A DNA stretch of 64,000 nucleotides from Trabulsiella odontotermitis (lineage in GTDB: Bacteria > Pseudomonadota > Gammaproteobacteria > Enterobacterales > Enterobacteriaceae): NCBI RefSeq assembly GCF_030053895.1, contig NZ_CP125781.1, forward strand, positions 248,001 through 312,000. Reading direction: 5' to 3'. Below are positions 8,248-24,144 of the stretch, one piece after another. The position numbers were made by a program, and so were the translations under genes. The number at the start of each line of letters is the position of its first letter. Within the stretch, counting starts at the first letter, position 1. The notes under the pieces are model-generated. The model had not been told where the DNA came from. It worked only from the letters and a program-made list of their open reading frames with translations, and did no database searches.

Positions 8248-10434
8248 ATGTCTGATCGTATCGATAGAGACGTGATCAATGCGTTGTTTGCTGGTCATTT
8301 TGCCGACCCTTTTTCGATTCTTGGCATGCATCGTACTGAGGACGGACTGGAGGTCCGCGCACTTTTACCTGACGCGACGGATGTCTGGGTTATTGAACCC
8401 AAAACCGGACGCAAAGTCGGTAAACTCGAATGCCTCGATTCCCGCGGCTTTTTTTGGGGTCTATTACCCCGTCGGAAAAACCCTTTTCGTTATCAACTCG
8501 CCGTCACCTGGCACGGTCAACAGAATCTGATTGACGATCCTTATCGTTTTGGCCCTTTGCTGCAGGAGATGGATGCCTGGCTGCTGTCGGAAGGCACGCA
8601 CCTGCGCCCTTACGAAACCCTCGGCGCACATGCCGATACCATGGACGGCGTCACTGGTACCCGCTTCTCCGTCTGGGCGCCTAATGCGCACCGTGTTTCC
8701 GTCGTCGGGCAATTCAACTACTGGGACGGTCGCCGTCATCCGATGCGTCTGCGCCGTGAATCCGGGATTTGGGAACTGTTTGTGCCCGGCGCGCACAATG
8801 GTCAGCTCTACAAATTTGAGATGATCGATGCCAGCGGCAAACTGCGCATTAAAGCGGATCCTTACGCCTTTGAAGCTCAGATGCGCCCGGAAACCGCGTC
8901 GCTGATTTGCGGTCTGCCGGAGAAAGTGGTGCAGAGCGAGGAACGCAAACGCGCCAACGATTTCGACGCGCCCATCGCCATCTATGAAGTGCACCTCGGC
9001 TCGTGGCGTCGCCACACAGATAACAATTTCTGGCTGAGCTACCGCGAACTGGCCGATCAACTGGTGCCTTACGTGAAATGGATGGGTTTTACTCACCTCG
9101 AACTGCTGCCGGTGAACGAACACCCGTTTGATGGTAGCTGGGGCTATCAGCCGACCGGGCTGTATGCGCCGACCCGCCGTTTCGGCACCCGTGATGATTT
9201 CCGTTATTTCATCAACGCCGCGCATGCTGCCGGGTTGAACGTCATTCTGGACTGGGTGCCAGGCCATTTCCCGTCCGACGATTTCGGGCTGGCGAAGTTT
9301 GACGGCACCGAACTGTATGAGCACAGCGATCCGCGCGAAGGCTACCATCAGGACTGGAACACGCTGATTTACAACTATGGCCGTCGCGAAGTGGCAAATT
9401 ACCTGGTGGGTAATGCGCTGTACTGGATTGAGCGTTTCGGCATTGACGCACTGCGCGTGGATGCGGTGGCATCGATGATCTACCGCGACTACAGCCGTAA
9501 AGCGGGTGAGTGGATCCCCAACGAACACGGCGGTCGTGAAAACCTCGAAGCGATTGAGTTCTTGCGCAGCACCAACCGTATTCTCGGCGAGCAGGTGCCG
9601 GGCGCGGTGAGTATGGCGGAAGAGTCGACGGATTTCGCTGGCGTTTCGCGCCCTGCTTCGATGGGCGGTCTCGGCTTCTGGTACAAATGGAATCTGGGCT
9701 GGATGCACGACACGCTTGATTACATGAAGCTCGACCCGGTGCATCGCCAGTATCATCACGACAAACTGACCTTCGGCATGCTTTACAACAACACCGAAAA
9801 CTTCGTGCTGCCGCTCTCGCACGACGAAGTGGTGCACGGTAAGCGATCGATCCTCGACCGTATGCCGGGCGACGCGTGGCAGAAATTTGCCAACCTGCGC
9901 GCCTACTACGGCTGGATGTACGCCTTCCCGGGCAAAAAGCTGCTGTTCATGGGCAACGAATTTGCTCAGGGTCGCGAGTGGAATCATGACAGCAGCCTCG
10001 ACTGGCATCTGCTGGAAGGCGGCGATAACTGGCATCACGGCGTACAGCGGCTGGTGCGTGACCTGAACCACACCTATCGTCATCACAAAGCGCTGCACGA
10101 ACTGGATTTTGATTCCTACGGTTTCGAATGGCTGGTGGTGGATGACCATGAACGTTCGGTGCTGATTTTTGTGCGCCGCGACAAACAGGGTAACGAAATC
10201 ATCGTCGCCAGTAACTTCACTCCGGTTCCGCGCCACAACTACCGTTTCGGCATTAACCAGCCGGGCCGCTGGCGCGAAGAGCTGAATACTGACTCGATGC
10301 ACTACCACGGCAGTAATGCCGGTAACGGCGGCGTGGTGGCGAGCGAGACGATTGAAAGCCACGGGCGGCCAAACTCCCTCAGTATTACGCTGCCGCCGCT
10401 TGCCACCCTCTGGCTGGTGCGGGAGGGCGAATGA
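8248..10434 (+). CDS. glgB: 1,4-alpha-glucan branching enzyme GlgB
   Basis: 728-residue GH13 enzyme that introduces alpha-1,6 branches into glycogen. The order is: an N-terminal N1 domain, the CBM48 domain (about residues 115-220, [20 protein letters not shown]), the TIM-barrel catalytic domain, and a C-terminal beta domain. The catalytic nucleophile Asp405 is in [10 protein letters not shown], the acid/base Glu458 in SMAEESTDF, and the transition-state Asp in LSHDEVVHG. It is the first gene of glgBXCAP; its stop overlaps the glgX start (ATGA). A 212-bp leader precedes it. Confidence 0.98.
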   Translation: MSDRIDRDVINALFAGHFADPFSILGMHRTEDGLEVRALLPDATDVWVIEPKTGRKVGKLECLDSRGFFWGLLPRRKNPFRYQLAVTWHGQQNLIDDPYRFGPLLQEMDAWLLSEGTHLRPYETLGAHADTMDGVTGTRFSVWAPNAHRVSVVGQFNYWDGRRHPMRLRRESGIWELFVPGAHNGQLYKFEMIDASGKLRIKADPYAFEAQMRPETASLICGLPEKVVQSEERKRANDFDAPIAIYEVHLGSWRRHTDNNFWLSYRELADQLVPYVKWMGFTHLELLPVNEHPFDGSWGYQPTGLYAPTRRFGTRDDFRYFINAAHAAGLNVILDWVPGHFPSDDFGLAKFDGTELYEHSDPREGYHQDWNTLIYNYGRREVANYLVGNALYWIERFGIDALRVDAVASMIYRDYSRKAGEWIPNEHGGRENLEAIEFLRSTNRILGEQVPGAVSMAEESTDFAGVSRPASMGGLGFWYKWNLGWMHDTLDYMKLDPVHRQYHHDKLTFGMLYNNTENFVLPLSHDEVVHGKRSILDRMPGDAWQKFANLRAYYGWMYAFPGKKLLFMGNEFAQGREWNHDSSLDWHLLEGGDNWHHGVQRLVRDLNHTYRHHKALHELDFDSYGFEWLVVDDHERSVLIFVRRDKQGNEIIVASNFTPVPRHNYRFGINQPGRWREELNTDSMHYHGSNAGNGGVVASETIESHGRPNSLSITLPPLATLWLVREGE

Positions 10435-12413
10435 CCAGACTGATAGCCGGTGCTCCGTCGCCGCTGGGCGCAAGTTATGACGGAAAAGGGGTGAATTTCG
10501 CGCTTTTTTCCGTGCATGCGGAGCGGGTTGAACTTTGCCTGTTTGACGACAAGGGAACCGAGCGACGTCTCCCCCTGACGTCACGCAGCGGCGATATCTG
10601 GCACGGCTATCTGCCGGATGCGCATCCGGGATTGCGCTACGGTTACCGGGTTTACGGCCCGTGGGATCCGGCAAAAGGGCATCGCTTTAATCCGGCGAAG
10701 CTGCTGATAGACCCTTGCGCGCACCGGGTGGACGGCTATCTGCCGGACAACCCGGTGCTGCATGGCGGCTGGGATACGCCTGATCCTCGCGACAGCGCCG
10801 GGGTGGCGCCCGTATCTGTGGTGGTGGATTTAGGCTATGACTGGGAAGACGACGCGCCGCCCGCCACGCCGTGGGGCAACAGCGTTATCTATGAGGCGCA
10901 TGTCAAAGGCCTGACCTGCCTGCACCCGGCGATCCCCGAGGCACAGCGAGGTACCTATCGCGCGCTGAGTCATCCGGTGATGATTAACTATCTCAAACAG
11001 TTAGGCATCACCGCGCTGGAGCTGCTGCCGGTCGCGCATTTTGCCGACGAGCCGCGATTGCAGCGGATGGGGCTCAGCAATTACTGGGGCTACAATCCAT
11101 TAGCATTATTTGCTCTTAATCCGCGTTATGCCGCCTCGCCGGAGACGGCGCTGAAGGAGTTTCGCGATGCGGTAAAAGCGCTGCATGCCGCAGGAATCGA
11201 GGTGATCCTTGATGTGGTTCTTAACCACAGCGCGGAAATCGATCTCGAAGGCCCAACCGTCTCACTGCGCGGAATTGATAACAGTAGCTATTATTGGATT
11301 AGAGAAGACGGTGATTATCACAACTGGACCGGTTGCGGAAACACGCTCAATCTCAGCCAGCCTGGCGTTGTGGAATTAGCGCGTCAGTGTCTGCGTTTTT
11401 GGGTGGACGAGTGCCATGTTGACGGTTTCCGTTTTGACCTGGCGTCGGTGATGGGGCGTACCCCGGAATTTCGCCAGGATGCGCCGTTGTTTACGGCGAT
11501 CCACGCTGATCCGGTGTTATCGAAAGTCAAACTGATTGCCGAGCCCTGGGACATTGGTCCGGGCGGTTATCAGGTGGGGAATTTCCCCGCACCCTTTGCG
11601 GAATGGAACGATCATTTCCGCGATGCTGCACGCCGCTTCTGGCTGCAGCAGAACCTGTCGTTGGGCGAACTGGCCACGCGCTTTGCCGCCTCCAGCGATG
11701 TGTTCAAACGCAATGGCCGTCTGCCGTCGGCATCTGTCAATCTGATCACGGCGCATGACGGTTTTACCCTGCGAGACTGCGTTTGTTTCAACGAGAAACA
11801 CAACGAAGCGAACGGCGAAGAGAATCGAGACGGGACTAACAATAACCACAGTAATAACCATGGTATAGAGGGGTTAGGCGGCAGTTTTGACGTGACAGAG
11901 CGCAGGCGAGCCAGCGTCCACGCTCTGATGACAACATTGCTGCTTTCTCAGGGGACGCCAATGCTACTGGCCGGTGATGAACACGGCCACAGCCAGCATG
12001 GCAACAATAATGCTTACTGTCAGGACAACGCCTTAACCTGGCTCGACTGGGAAAAGGCGAACAGTGGTCTGACGGCGTTCACCGCCGCGTTGATTCACCT
12101 GCGCCAGCGCATACCGGCACTGATCCGGGACGCATGGTGGCAGGAGGGTGATGGCAATGTGCGGTGGCTCGGTCAGGATGCGCAACCGTTAAGCGCTGAG
12201 GCATGGCAGCACGGCGTTAAGCGGATGCAAATCCTGCTTTCCGATCGCTGGCTCATCACGTTTAACGGCACACAAGACGTTGCAGATATTGTTTTACCCT
12301 CGGGAGAATGGCATGCCGTTCCTCCCTTTGCCGGTGAGGATAATCCGGTCACCATGACCATCTGGCATGGGCCCGCGCACGGAGTGTGCGTATTTGAGAG
12401 GTCAACAGCATGA
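10431..12413 (+). CDS. glgX: Glycogen debranching enzyme GlgX
   Basis: 660-residue GH13 isoamylase-type enzyme that hydrolyses alpha-1,6 links in phosphorylase-limit glycogen. The N-terminal CBM48 domain ([19 protein letters not shown]) is followed by the catalytic barrel. The nucleophile is Asp336 in [11 protein letters not shown], the acid Glu is in [13 protein letters not shown], and the third acid is in [12 protein letters not shown]. The start ATG overlaps the glgB stop by 4 bases. An 81-bp gap, the longest in the operon, follows before glgC. Confidence 0.97.
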   Translation: MTRLIAGAPSPLGASYDGKGVNFALFSVHAERVELCLFDDKGTERRLPLTSRSGDIWHGYLPDAHPGLRYGYRVYGPWDPAKGHRFNPAKLLIDPCAHRVDGYLPDNPVLHGGWDTPDPRDSAGVAPVSVVVDLGYDWEDDAPPATPWGNSVIYEAHVKGLTCLHPAIPEAQRGTYRALSHPVMINYLKQLGITALELLPVAHFADEPRLQRMGLSNYWGYNPLALFALNPRYAASPETALKEFRDAVKALHAAGIEVILDVVLNHSAEIDLEGPTVSLRGIDNSSYYWIREDGDYHNWTGCGNTLNLSQPGVVELARQCLRFWVDECHVDGFRFDLASVMGRTPEFRQDAPLFTAIHADPVLSKVKLIAEPWDIGPGGYQVGNFPAPFAEWNDHFRDAARRFWLQQNLSLGELATRFAASSDVFKRNGRLPSASVNLITAHDGFTLRDCVCFNEKHNEANGEENRDGTNNNHSNNHGIEGLGGSFDVTERRRASVHALMTTLLLSQGTPMLLAGDEHGHSQHGNNNAYCQDNALTWLDWEKANSGLTAFTAALIHLRQRIPALIRDAWWQEGDGNVRWLGQDAQPLSAEAWQHGVKRMQILLSDRWLITFNGTQDVADIVLPSGEWHAVPPFAGEDNPVTMTIWHGPAHGVCVFERSTA

Positions 12414-12494
12414 CATCATTGAGGTTACCAGCGAACAGGTAATCCAGGGATGACATGTCAAAGCTCTAACGAGCATGAATAAAAGGAGTGAATC
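12414..12494 (+). promoter_or_regulatory. glgC leader, possible CsrA target
   Basis: This 81-bp gap has GGA-containing sites (CCAGGGATG and the Shine-Dalgarno AAAAGGAGTG). In E. coli the glgC leader is bound by CsrA at such GGA motifs, blocking translation. CsrA control here is inferred. Confidence 0.35.
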
Positions 12495-13789
12495 ATGGTT
12501 AGGCTAGATAAAAACGATCCAATGATGCTGGCGCGTCAATTGCCCCTTAAATCCGTTGCGTTGATCCTCGCAGGCGGCCGTGGCACCCGACTGAAAGATT
12601 TAACCATCAAGCGCGCGAAACCGGCGGTCCATTTTGGCGGTAAATTCCGTATTATCGATTTCGCGTTATCGAACTGCCTGAACTCGGGCATTCGCCGTAT
12701 TGGCGTCATCACCCAATATCAATCCCACTCGCTGGTGCAGCACATTCAGCGCGGCTGGTCGTTTTTCAGCGAAGAGATGAACGAATTTGTCGACCTGCTA
12801 CCGGCGCAACAGCGTGTTCATGGTGAGAACTGGTATCGCGGCACTGCCGATGCTGTCACACAGAACCTCGATATTATCCGTCGCTACAAAGCGGAGTACG
12901 TCGTTATCCTCGCGGGCGACCATATTTACAAGCAGGACTATTCCCGCATGCTGATCGACCACGTTGAAAAAGGCGCGCGGTGTTCGGTGGCTTGTATGCC
13001 GGTGCCGGTGGCAGAAGCGACGGCGTTTGGCGTAATGGCGGTCGATGAGCATGAAAAAATTATCGATTTTGTCGAAAAACCGGCCAATCCGCCGACCATG
13101 CCAGGCGACAGCACCAAATCGCTCGCCAGTATGGGTATCTACATCTTTGATGCCGACTACCTCTACGAACTGCTGGAAGAGGACGATCATGACGAGAATT
13201 CCAGTCATGATTTCGGCAAGGACATCATTCCAAAAATTACCAAAGCGGGCGACGCGTATGCGCATCCGTTCCCGCTCTCCTGCGTGCAGTCAGATGAGGC
13301 GTCAGAGCCTTACTGGCGCGATGTGGGGACGCTGGAAGCCTACTGGAAAGCGAACCTCGATCTGGCATCGGTGATGCCGGAGCTGGATATGTACGACCAG
13401 AACTGGCCGATTCGCACCCATATGGAATCCCTGCCGCCGGCAAAATTTGTCCAGGACCGTTCCGGCAGCCACGGCATGACGCTGAACTCACTGGTTTCAG
13501 GGGGTTGCATCATCTCCGGCTCCGTGGTCGTGCAGTCGGTATTGTTCCCGCGTGTGCGGGTGAACTCCTTCTGTAACATAGATTCGGCAGTCTTATTACC
13601 TGATGTGTGGGTCGGACGTTCGTGTCGTCTGCGCCGTTGTGTTATCGACAGGGCCTGCGTTATTCCGGAAGGGATGGTGATTGGTGAAAATGCGGAAGAA
13701 GATGCAAGTCGCTTCTACCGTTCAGAGGAAGGCATTGTGCTGGTTACGCGCGATATGTTGCGCAAGCTGGGCTATAAACAGGAGCGATA

Positions 13790-13790
<1 letters not shown>
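12495..13790 (+). CDS. glgC: Glucose-1-phosphate adenylyltransferase GlgC
   Basis: 431-residue ADP-glucose pyrophosphorylase, the committed step of glycogen synthesis, activated by fructose-1,6-bisphosphate and inhibited by AMP. The nucleotidyltransferase motif [11 protein letters not shown] starts at residue 27. Lys39, the activator-site residue in E. coli, is kept. The substrate motif YRGTADAV and the Glc-1-P-binding FVEKPANPP follow. The C-terminal left-handed beta-helix ([10 protein letters not shown] onward) is complete. AAAAGGAG precedes the ATG. Its TAA overlaps the glgA ATG (TAATG). Confidence 0.98.
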
Positions 13791-17688
<3,898 letters not shown>

Positions 17689-17694
17689 TACAAC

Positions 17695-17724
17695 ATGGCC
17701 CGGCAGTTGCCGGGCCATTTTTTT
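17695..17724 (+). terminator. Terminator of the glg operon
   Basis: ATGGCCCGGCA (17695-17705) pairs with TGCCGGGCCAT (17708-17718), followed by TTTTTT. It lies between convergent glgP and glpD. Confidence 0.88.
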
Positions 17725-17729
17725 CAGGT

Positions 17730-19238
17730 TCATGATGCCAGCGGCATCTCACGCTTTCCCGCGTGTTGCGTCAGCCATTGAGCGACGCGGGACTGCTCTT
17801 CCGCATTCAGCCACATGCCGAGTTTGGTACGACGCCACAGCGCATCGTCCATACGGCGCACCCATTCGTGTTCAACCAGGTAGCGCAGTTCCGCTTCATA
17901 CAACTCGTGACCAAAGTGCTCGCCCAGATCCTCAAGGGAATTTGCTTCTCCTAAGATCCATTGGCTGTTGCTGCCGTAGGTGCGGGCGTAATGGCGCGCC
18001 AGCGACTCGCTGATAAATGGATAGCGGCGGCGCAAGCGGGCAGCGTAATCATCACGATCATTGCCGATCTCGCCGCCAGGCAGCACGGCTGTTTTGGTCC
18101 AGGCCGGGCCAATGCCCTGATAGTACGGCGTCAGTTTTTCCAGCGCGTGTTCCGCGAGTTTACGGTAGGTAGTCAGCTTACCGCCAAATACCGACAGCAG
18201 CGGCGCCTGACCCTGTTCGTCGTGAATATCCAGCGTGTAGTCGCGGGTCACCGCCTGCGGCGAATCAGACTCGTCATCACACAGTGGACGCACACCGGAG
18301 TAAGTCCAGACGATGTCGTTGCGGGTGAGCGGTTTCTTAAAGTGCGCGTTATAGACTTTCAGCAGATAGTTGATTTCGCCTTCGTCGATTTCAACCTGCT
18401 TCGGATCACCGTGGTATTCCACATCGGTGGTGCCAATGATAGAAAACTCATCCATCCACGGGATCACAAAGACAATGCGTTTATCTTCGTTCTGCAGGAT
18501 GTAAGCCTGTTTTTGCGTATGTACGCGCGGCACCACAATGTGGCTGCCCTTGATCAGGCGAATGCCGTACGGCGACGGCAGATGCATGCCTTCGTCAAAG
18601 AATTGTTTCACCCACGGGCCAGTGGCGTTAACCAGACCGCGCGCCTGCCAGCTGTATTTCTCGCCAGTATCAATGTCTTCGGCTTCGACAATCCACATCC
18701 CGTTTTCACGTTTTGCGGAGGTCGCGCGGGTGCGGGTCATCACTTCTCCCCCTTTGCGCGTCACCATCTGGGCGTTAGCCAGTACCAGACGGGCATCGTC
18801 GACCCAGCAGTCAGAATATTCGAAACCGCGCACAATTTCCGGTTTCAGTACCGATTCTGCGCCAAAACGCAAACCGGTAGAGCCAGGCAGGCTGGTGCGT
18901 TTACCGAGGTGATCGTATAAAAAGAGGCCGGTACGGATCATCCAGGCCGGACGCAGATGCGGGCGGTGGGGCAGACGAAAACGCATCGGAAAGGCGATGT
19001 GCGGCGCCATTTTCAGCAGTACTTCACGCTCGGCCAGCGCTTCGCTGACCAGGCGGAATTCGTAGTGTTCAAGGTAGCGTAGCCCGCCGTGGATCAGTTT
19101 CGAGCTGGCGCTTGATGTCGCGGAGGCTAAATCCTGGGCTTCCAGCATCAGCACGGATAAACCACGCCCTGCGGCGTCTGCCGCGATACCGGCACCGTTA
19201 ATGCCTCCACCTATCACAATCAGATCTTTGGTTTCCAT
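17730..19238 (-). CDS. glpD: Aerobic glycerol-3-phosphate dehydrogenase GlpD
   Basis: 502-residue FAD-dependent, membrane-associated enzyme that oxidises glycerol-3-phosphate to dihydroxyacetone phosphate and passes electrons to quinone. The N-terminal dinucleotide-binding motif is VIGGGINGAGIAADAAGRGL (from about residue 7). The family signatures SSKLIHGGLRYLE and FGGKLTTYRKLAEHAL are present. It is transcribed divergently from glpEGR across a 191-bp control region that contains a GlpR-like operator. Confidence 0.97.
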   Translation of the reverse strand: METKDLIVIGGGINGAGIAADAAGRGLSVLMLEAQDLASATSSASSKLIHGGLRYLEHYEFRLVSEALAEREVLLKMAPHIAFPMRFRLPHRPHLRPAWMIRTGLFLYDHLGKRTSLPGSTGLRFGAESVLKPEIVRGFEYSDCWVDDARLVLANAQMVTRKGGEVMTRTRATSAKRENGMWIVEAEDIDTGEKYSWQARGLVNATGPWVKQFFDEGMHLPSPYGIRLIKGSHIVVPRVHTQKQAYILQNEDKRIVFVIPWMDEFSIIGTTDVEYHGDPKQVEIDEGEINYLLKVYNAHFKKPLTRNDIVWTYSGVRPLCDDESDSPQAVTRDYTLDIHDEQGQAPLLSVFGGKLTTYRKLAEHALEKLTPYYQGIGPAWTKTAVLPGGEIGNDRDDYAARLRRRYPFISESLARHYARTYGSNSQWILGEANSLEDLGEHFGHELYEAELRYLVEHEWVRRMDDALWRRTKLGMWLNAEEQSRVAQWLTQHAGKREMPLAS

Positions 19239-19271
19239 GCTGCAACCTCACGTGCTTTCGTTAAAGCTCAC

Positions 19272-19292
19272 AAATGTTCGATATCGCTCATC
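19272..19292. promoter_or_regulatory. GlpR operator-like site between glpD and glpE
   Basis: AAATGTTCGATATCGCTCAT (19272 onward) resembles the GlpR operator (ATGTTCGATAACGAACAT) with a central TCG-TATCG match. A weaker match (AACATCGAAAAAACATTTT) is at 19317-19335. Repression of glpD by GlpR is known in E. coli. Confidence 0.6.
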
Positions 19293-19429
19293 ATAGCAAA
19301 TAAACGCGCTTTTGGTAACATCGAAAAAACATTTTGGAGTGATGCGTATAACAAATTAGTATTTCTCTGCCGTCTTACGGTATAGCTGACGGTAAAATCT
19401 ATAGACCTGCCATCAATAAAGAGAACACC

Positions 19430-19756
19430 ATGGATCACTTTGAATGTATTAATGTAGAAGAAGCCCATCAGAAACTGCATCAGGGCGCGGCGGTGCTGGT
19501 GGATATCCGTGATCCGCAAAGCTACGCATTAGGCCATACCCCTGGCGCGTTCCACCTGACTAACGACACGCTGGGTGCGTTTATGCGCGAGAATGATTTT
19601 GAAACGCCGGTGATGGTGATGTGCTATCACGGCAACAGCAGCAAAGGCGCAGCGCAATATTTACTGCAACAGGGCTATGACCATGTTTACAGCGTGGATG
19701 GCGGATTCGATGCCTGGCACCGACATTTCCCGTCTGAGGTAGCGCACGACGCCTGA
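19430..19756 (+). CDS. glpE: Thiosulfate sulfurtransferase GlpE (rhodanese)
   Basis: 108-residue single-domain cytoplasmic rhodanese. The catalytic Cys65 lies in the loop [11 protein letters not shown], and the CH2A-type motif [13 protein letters not shown] is at residues 24-36. The ATG at 19430 gives exactly the family length. It is the first gene of glpEGR; glpG starts 45 bp downstream. Confidence 0.97.
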   Translation: MDHFECINVEEAHQKLHQGAAVLVDIRDPQSYALGHTPGAFHLTNDTLGAFMRENDFETPVMVMCYHGNSSKGAAQYLLQQGYDHVYSVDGGFDAWHRHFPSEVAHDA

Positions 19757-19800
19757 GACGGTATACTGTCTCCCTTTGTGTGGAAAAAGCGGCCCTCCGT

Positions 19801-20631
19801 ATGTTGATGATTACTTCGTTTACCAATCCGCGTGTTGCCCAGGCGTTTGTTGACTACATGGCAACGCAGGGGATTATTCTTACTATTCAGCAACATACGC
19901 AAACGGATGTCTGGCTGGCGGATGAAAGCCAGGCTGATCGCGTTCAGCGCGAACTGGCGCAGTTTCTGGAAAACCCTGCCGATCCTCGCTATCTTGCCGC
20001 CAGCTGGCAGGCCGGGCATACCCACAGTGGGCTGCAGTATCGCCGTTTTCCGTTTCTCGCGACGCTGCGTGGAAACGCTGGCCCTGTCACGCTGGTCATC
20101 ATGATCCTGTGTATCGCGATTTTTCTTATCATGAATGCCGTGGGTGACAGAACGGTGATGGTGTGGCTCGCCTGGCCGTTTGATCCCTCTCTTAAATTTG
20201 AACTCTGGCGTTACTTTACTCACGCTTTCATGCACTTCTCTGTTCTGCATATTCTCTTCAACCTGCTATGGTGGTGGTATCTTGGCGGAGCGGTTGAGAA
20301 GCGTCTTGGCAGCGGAAAACTGATCGTGATTACGGTCGTGAGCGCGCTGCTGAGCGGGTTTATTCAGCAGAAATTCAGTGGTCCGTGGTTTGGCGGGTTA
20401 TCTGGCGTGGTTTACGCGCTGATGGGCTACGCCTGGCTGCGCGGCGAACGCGATCCACAAAGCGGAATTTATCTGCAACGCGGACTGATAATCTTCTCAT
20501 TAATCTGGCTGGTTGCCGGGTGGTTTGATCTTTTCGGCATGGCGATGGCGAATGGCGCTCACGCTGCGGGTCTGGCGGTGGGACTGGCCATGGCGTTTGC
20601 CGATACGGTGAATGTGCGAAAACGAACATAA
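19801..20631 (+). CDS. glpG: Rhomboid intramembrane serine protease GlpG
   Basis: 276-residue six-helix rhomboid protease. The catalytic dyad is intact: Ser201 in GLSGVVYAL and His254 in NGAHAAG. The [18 protein letters not shown] loop and the N-terminal cytosolic domain are present. The start chosen is ATG 19801 (MLMITSF), matching the family; an upstream in-frame ATG at 19780 would add seven unconserved residues. It lies between glpE and glpR, 18 bp before glpR. Confidence 0.96.
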   Translation: MLMITSFTNPRVAQAFVDYMATQGIILTIQQHTQTDVWLADESQADRVQRELAQFLENPADPRYLAASWQAGHTHSGLQYRRFPFLATLRGNAGPVTLVIMILCIAIFLIMNAVGDRTVMVWLAWPFDPSLKFELWRYFTHAFMHFSVLHILFNLLWWWYLGGAVEKRLGSGKLIVITVVSALLSGFIQQKFSGPWFGGLSGVVYALMGYAWLRGERDPQSGIYLQRGLIIFSLIWLVAGWFDLFGMAMANGAHAAGLAVGLAMAFADTVNVRKRT

Positions 20632-20649
20632 AATTTCCAGGGAATTTCC

Positions 20650-21408
20650 ATGAAGCAGACACAACGTCATGACGCGATAATCGAGCTGGTAAAAAAACAG
20701 GGTTATGTCAGTACCGAAGAGCTTGTCGAACAGTTTGCTGTCAGCCCGCAGACCATCCGCCGCGATCTGAATGATCTGGCCGAGCAGAAAATGATTTTGC
20801 GTCACCACGGCGGCGCGGCGCTGCCGTCGAGTTCCGTTAACACTCCCTGGCATGACCTCAAGGCCACCCAGACCGGTGAAAAAGAACGTATCGCCCGCAA
20901 AGTCGCCAGTCAGATCCCCAATGGCGCAACGCTGTTCATCGACATCGGCACCACGCCGGAGGCGGTGGCGCATGCGCTGCTTGAGCACAGTGATTTACGC
21001 GTGGTGACCAACAACCTGAACGTGGCCAACACGCTGATGGCGAAAGACGATTTCCGCGTCATACTGGCGGGCGGCGAGCTGCGCAGCCGCGACGGTGGCA
21101 TCATTGGCGAAGCCACCCTCGACTTCATCTCTCAGTTCCGCCTGGATTTCGGCATTCTTGGCATCAGTGGCATCGATACCGACGGCTCGTTGCTGGAATT
21201 TGACTACCACGAAGTGCGCACCAAGCGGGCGATCATTGAAAACTCGCGCCATGTGATGCTGGTGGTGGATCACTCTAAATTCGGTCGTAACGCGATGGTT
21301 AACATGGGCAGCATCAGCATGGTGGATGCGGTCTATACCGACGCGATGCCGCCCAATGGCATTATGAAAGTGATTGTGGATAACAACATCCAGCTGGAAC
21401 TGTGCTGA
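20650..21408 (+). CDS. glpR: Glycerol-3-phosphate regulon repressor GlpR (DeoR family)
   Basis: 252-residue DeoR-family repressor released by glycerol-3-phosphate. The N-terminal helix-turn-helix is in YVSTEELVEQFAVSPQTIRR (residues 19-38), and the sugar-phosphate-binding domain follows (IDIGTTPEAVAHALL, LAGGELRSRDGG). The frame is open throughout, unlike K-12 MG1655, whose glpR is frameshifted. An AGGGAAT stretch ahead of the ATG is a weak ribosome-binding site. A hairpin separates it from convergent malT. rtcBA-rtcR, present at this junction in E. coli, are absent. Confidence 0.97.
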   Translation: MKQTQRHDAIIELVKKQGYVSTEELVEQFAVSPQTIRRDLNDLAEQKMILRHHGGAALPSSSVNTPWHDLKATQTGEKERIARKVASQIPNGATLFIDIGTTPEAVAHALLEHSDLRVVTNNLNVANTLMAKDDFRVILAGGELRSRDGGIIGEATLDFISQFRLDFGILGISGIDTDGSLLEFDYHEVRTKRAIIENSRHVMLVVDHSKFGRNAMVNMGSISMVDAVYTDAMPPNGIMKVIVDNNIQLELC

Positions 21409-21416
21409 CACTTTCG

Positions 21417-21438
21417 CCCTCTCCCGTCCGGGAGAGGG
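21417..21438. terminator. Hairpin between glpR and malT
   Basis: CCCTCTCCCG (21417-21426) pairs with CGGGAGAGGG (21429-21438) with a two-base nominal loop. It sits between convergent genes and resembles the short palindromes that disperse through enteric genomes. It lacks a T tract on either strand. Confidence 0.6.
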
Positions 21439-24144
21439 TTAAACCCCGTAACCCATCATTTTCAACAACTGCTGTGCGTGCTGAACGGCATCCTGACGGT
21501 GCGCGACGCCCAGTTTCTGATACAGATTACGAATATGCGTTTTGATGGTGGTGGCCGCCACGTCAAGCTCACCGGCAATCTGCTCGTTGCTGTAACCGGA
21601 ATAGATCAGCCCCAGTACCTGCCATTCGCGCTGCGTTAACGGGCTGGTGCGGATAAGTTCCGGCACTTCCGGGTGATTCAGCAGACGTTCAACGAAGTTC
21701 TCATCAAAATGAGCGAACTTGTGGCGGTGATGCTGGTTTATCTCACGCAGAATGCGCTGGGCGCGGTGCTGTTCCAGTTCCGGTAACGTATTGAGCTGAA
21801 TCAACTGGCGCAACTGCTGCGCCATCGCTTCGCCTTCAATGACGAAATGGCTGATAAACCCGGTGCGGTTGGCGAGCGTGAGCGCTTCCAGCAGCGCGCT
21901 CTGCGCTTCTGCTTTACGCCCCGCCTGCCAGTAAAGCTGGTTGAGCAGTAGCAGGTTGCGGTTCAGATCGCTCATCAGACGCAGTGCGCGGGCATTTTCG
22001 TTCAGCTCTTCCAGCACCATTTCTGCCGGATCGTAATCGCCGAGCAGGATCTGGGCGCGGGCGATATTACGCCACTGACTTTGCAGGAAGTGGTTGTTGG
22101 CAAATTCCGGCTTCGGCGTCTGCCGCAGCCAGAGCGTCGCGGATTTTTTATCGCCCGTCATCTGCCAGTAAATCACGCGCACTTTGTCGGCATTCGACAC
22201 CCAGTCGCTGTGGTACTGACCGTTGCCGAGCAGGTTTTCCAGACGGTTGAGGTGATTGCGGGCGTTGTCCAGATCGCCACGCGCCAGCGAGCATTGCACC
22301 AGCAGCGCCAGGCACTGCAACTGCTGCTGCGGTTGATAAGTGGACAGGACGTCCATCCCGCTGCGGGCCGCCGCTTCGGATTCATCAAGACGCGCCCAGG
22401 CCCACAGTAACTGTGAGCGGATGCGTAGCAGGAATTCGTGCATCGGCAGTTGTTCGAGATGCTGTTCGCGGATCAGCTGGAATGCTTTTTCCTGCGATTC
22501 CCACGCCGCCTGCAAAAAGCCCTGGGCAAACAGAATTTCGCTCTGCTGGAGCAGGCTCCACAGTGCGTAATGCCAGACTTCATAGCGGCGTGACATCTGT
22601 TCGGTCTGTTGCATCACCGCCAGCGATTTGTTCAGCTCGCCTTTGCAGTGCAGCACTTCGCCGTGCACCGAGGTGGCGACGATACGGCTGTAGTAGCTGG
22701 CGAGCGGCAGCTCATCAAGGGCCACCATCGCCAGACGCTCAGCCTCTTCCTGATCGCCGTCATTGATGGCGACCTGCGCCCGCAATGCGTTGAAATCGCC
22801 GTGCAGAGTGACATCCATCGCGACGGTCATCTCTTGCTCGGCGCGCGCCAGCAAGTTATTGACCTCGCTGTACCGGTGCTGGCTCTGCATCAGCCAGGCC
22901 TGCAGCAGCACCAGACGCGGGTTTTCGAGCAGGCTTTCCCACGGCAGCGCCGCGAGCGACTCTTCTAGCAGTGCCAGTTCGCTATGGTTAAATAGCCCCC
23001 ACGCATGGTTGAGCAGGATATCGCGCAGCATGTTGGCATCACCGGCGGCCAGCGCATGATGGATAGCTTCGGTCGGGAAGCCCTGCGCCATCCAGCTTTC
23101 GGCGGCAGCGCGGTGCAGTTCAGGTAATTCTGTCGCCAGTTCCCACTGACAACGTTGACGCAGGAAACTGCCAAACAGCGGGTGATAGCTGAACCATTCA
23201 CCGGAATCATCCATCCGCTGTAAAAACAGCCCCTGGCGCTCGATCTCTTCCAGTCGCATCTGCCCGTTGTCGACGCCAGTGACGCGGACAATCAGCGCAT
23301 CGTTCATCGAGCGTAAGACCGCGCTTTTTAACAGGAAGTTGCGCGTGTCGGCTTCCACGTTATTAAGCACTTCATCGACCAGATAATCGGACAAATGGCT
23401 GGCGTTAATACCCGCCAGACGGCGTGCGGAATGCTGGGCAGCGCTGTTGCTTTGACGTGCGGAAAGGGCGATAAGCTGTAGCGCGGTGGCCCAGCCAGCG
23501 ACGTCATCGCACAGGCGGCTGGTTTCGGCGGCTTCGATAGGCGAAGTCAGACGGCAGTCGAAAAACTGCTTCGCTTCCTGATGGGTAAAGGCGAGCTGCT
23601 GGCTGCCAATCTCCAGCAGTTGATCGCGCACGCGCAGGTTGGCGATGCCCAACTGCGGTAAATTGCGCGACAGCACCACCAGCGTCATATTTTCAGGCTG
23701 GTGACGCAGGAAAAAACGCATCGCATCATGGATAACCGGATTGGTGACCAGGTGGTAATCATCAATCACCAGATAAAGCGGTCGATCCCACTCGGCGAGT
23801 TCAATGAACAGCTGTGCGAAGAGTGATGTCAGGCTGGCGTACTGGCGCTTTTGCACCATCATCTCGCTCGCCGGGCAATGCCCGCCGGTGGCCTGTTGCA
23901 GCGCCGCGATCAGATAGCTGGCAAAGCGTTCCTGCTGGTTATCGCCCTCATCAAGCGAATACCAGCCCAGTTCATTCTTCCCTGCCGCCCACTGCGAAAC
24001 GAGCGTTGTTTTTCCATATCCAGCAGGACTTGTGACCAGCGCAAGACGATAATTGTTCGCGCCGGAAAGTTTCGTCAGTAATCGTTCCCGCACCACGGTG
24101 TGGTCAAGACGAACCGGACGACTTAATTTAGACGGAATCAACAT
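21439..24144 (-). CDS. malT: Maltose regulon activator MalT
   Basis: 901-residue signal-transduction ATPase (STAND class) activated by maltotriose and ATP. The Walker A motif is in [10 protein letters not shown] (about residues 34-43) and the Walker B-like acidic stretch is in LYLVIDDYH. Central superhelical TPR-like repeats bind maltotriose. The C-terminal LuxR-type helix-turn-helix contains [20 protein letters not shown]. The start is taken at 24144 ([10 protein letters not shown]), the family start; three extra codons upstream are unsupported. Its target boxes lie before malPQ. Unusually, three foreign genes separate it from malP. Confidence 0.97.
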   Translation of the reverse strand: MLIPSKLSRPVRLDHTVVRERLLTKLSGANNYRLALVTSPAGYGKTTLVSQWAAGKNELGWYSLDEGDNQQERFASYLIAALQQATGGHCPASEMMVQKRQYASLTSLFAQLFIELAEWDRPLYLVIDDYHLVTNPVIHDAMRFFLRHQPENMTLVVLSRNLPQLGIANLRVRDQLLEIGSQQLAFTHQEAKQFFDCRLTSPIEAAETSRLCDDVAGWATALQLIALSARQSNSAAQHSARRLAGINASHLSDYLVDEVLNNVEADTRNFLLKSAVLRSMNDALIVRVTGVDNGQMRLEEIERQGLFLQRMDDSGEWFSYHPLFGSFLRQRCQWELATELPELHRAAAESWMAQGFPTEAIHHALAAGDANMLRDILLNHAWGLFNHSELALLEESLAALPWESLLENPRLVLLQAWLMQSQHRYSEVNNLLARAEQEMTVAMDVTLHGDFNALRAQVAINDGDQEEAERLAMVALDELPLASYYSRIVATSVHGEVLHCKGELNKSLAVMQQTEQMSRRYEVWHYALWSLLQQSEILFAQGFLQAAWESQEKAFQLIREQHLEQLPMHEFLLRIRSQLLWAWARLDESEAAARSGMDVLSTYQPQQQLQCLALLVQCSLARGDLDNARNHLNRLENLLGNGQYHSDWVSNADKVRVIYWQMTGDKKSATLWLRQTPKPEFANNHFLQSQWRNIARAQILLGDYDPAEMVLEELNENARALRLMSDLNRNLLLLNQLYWQAGRKAEAQSALLEALTLANRTGFISHFVIEGEAMAQQLRQLIQLNTLPELEQHRAQRILREINQHHRHKFAHFDENFVERLLNHPEVPELIRTSPLTQREWQVLGLIYSGYSNEQIAGELDVAATTIKTHIRNLYQKLGVAHRQDAVQHAQQLLKMMGYGV

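Noticed and set aside
8464..10674. 736-codon open frame antisense to glgB and glgX
   Set aside because: It is His/Arg/Val-rich with no family match and lies opposite two certain genes. GC-rich codon use commonly leaves such open antisense frames.
21417..21438. Possible CRISPR or REP array at the glpR-malT junction
   Set aside because: Only one palindrome is present, with no repeat-spacer pattern. No CRISPR-like array was seen anywhere in the window.
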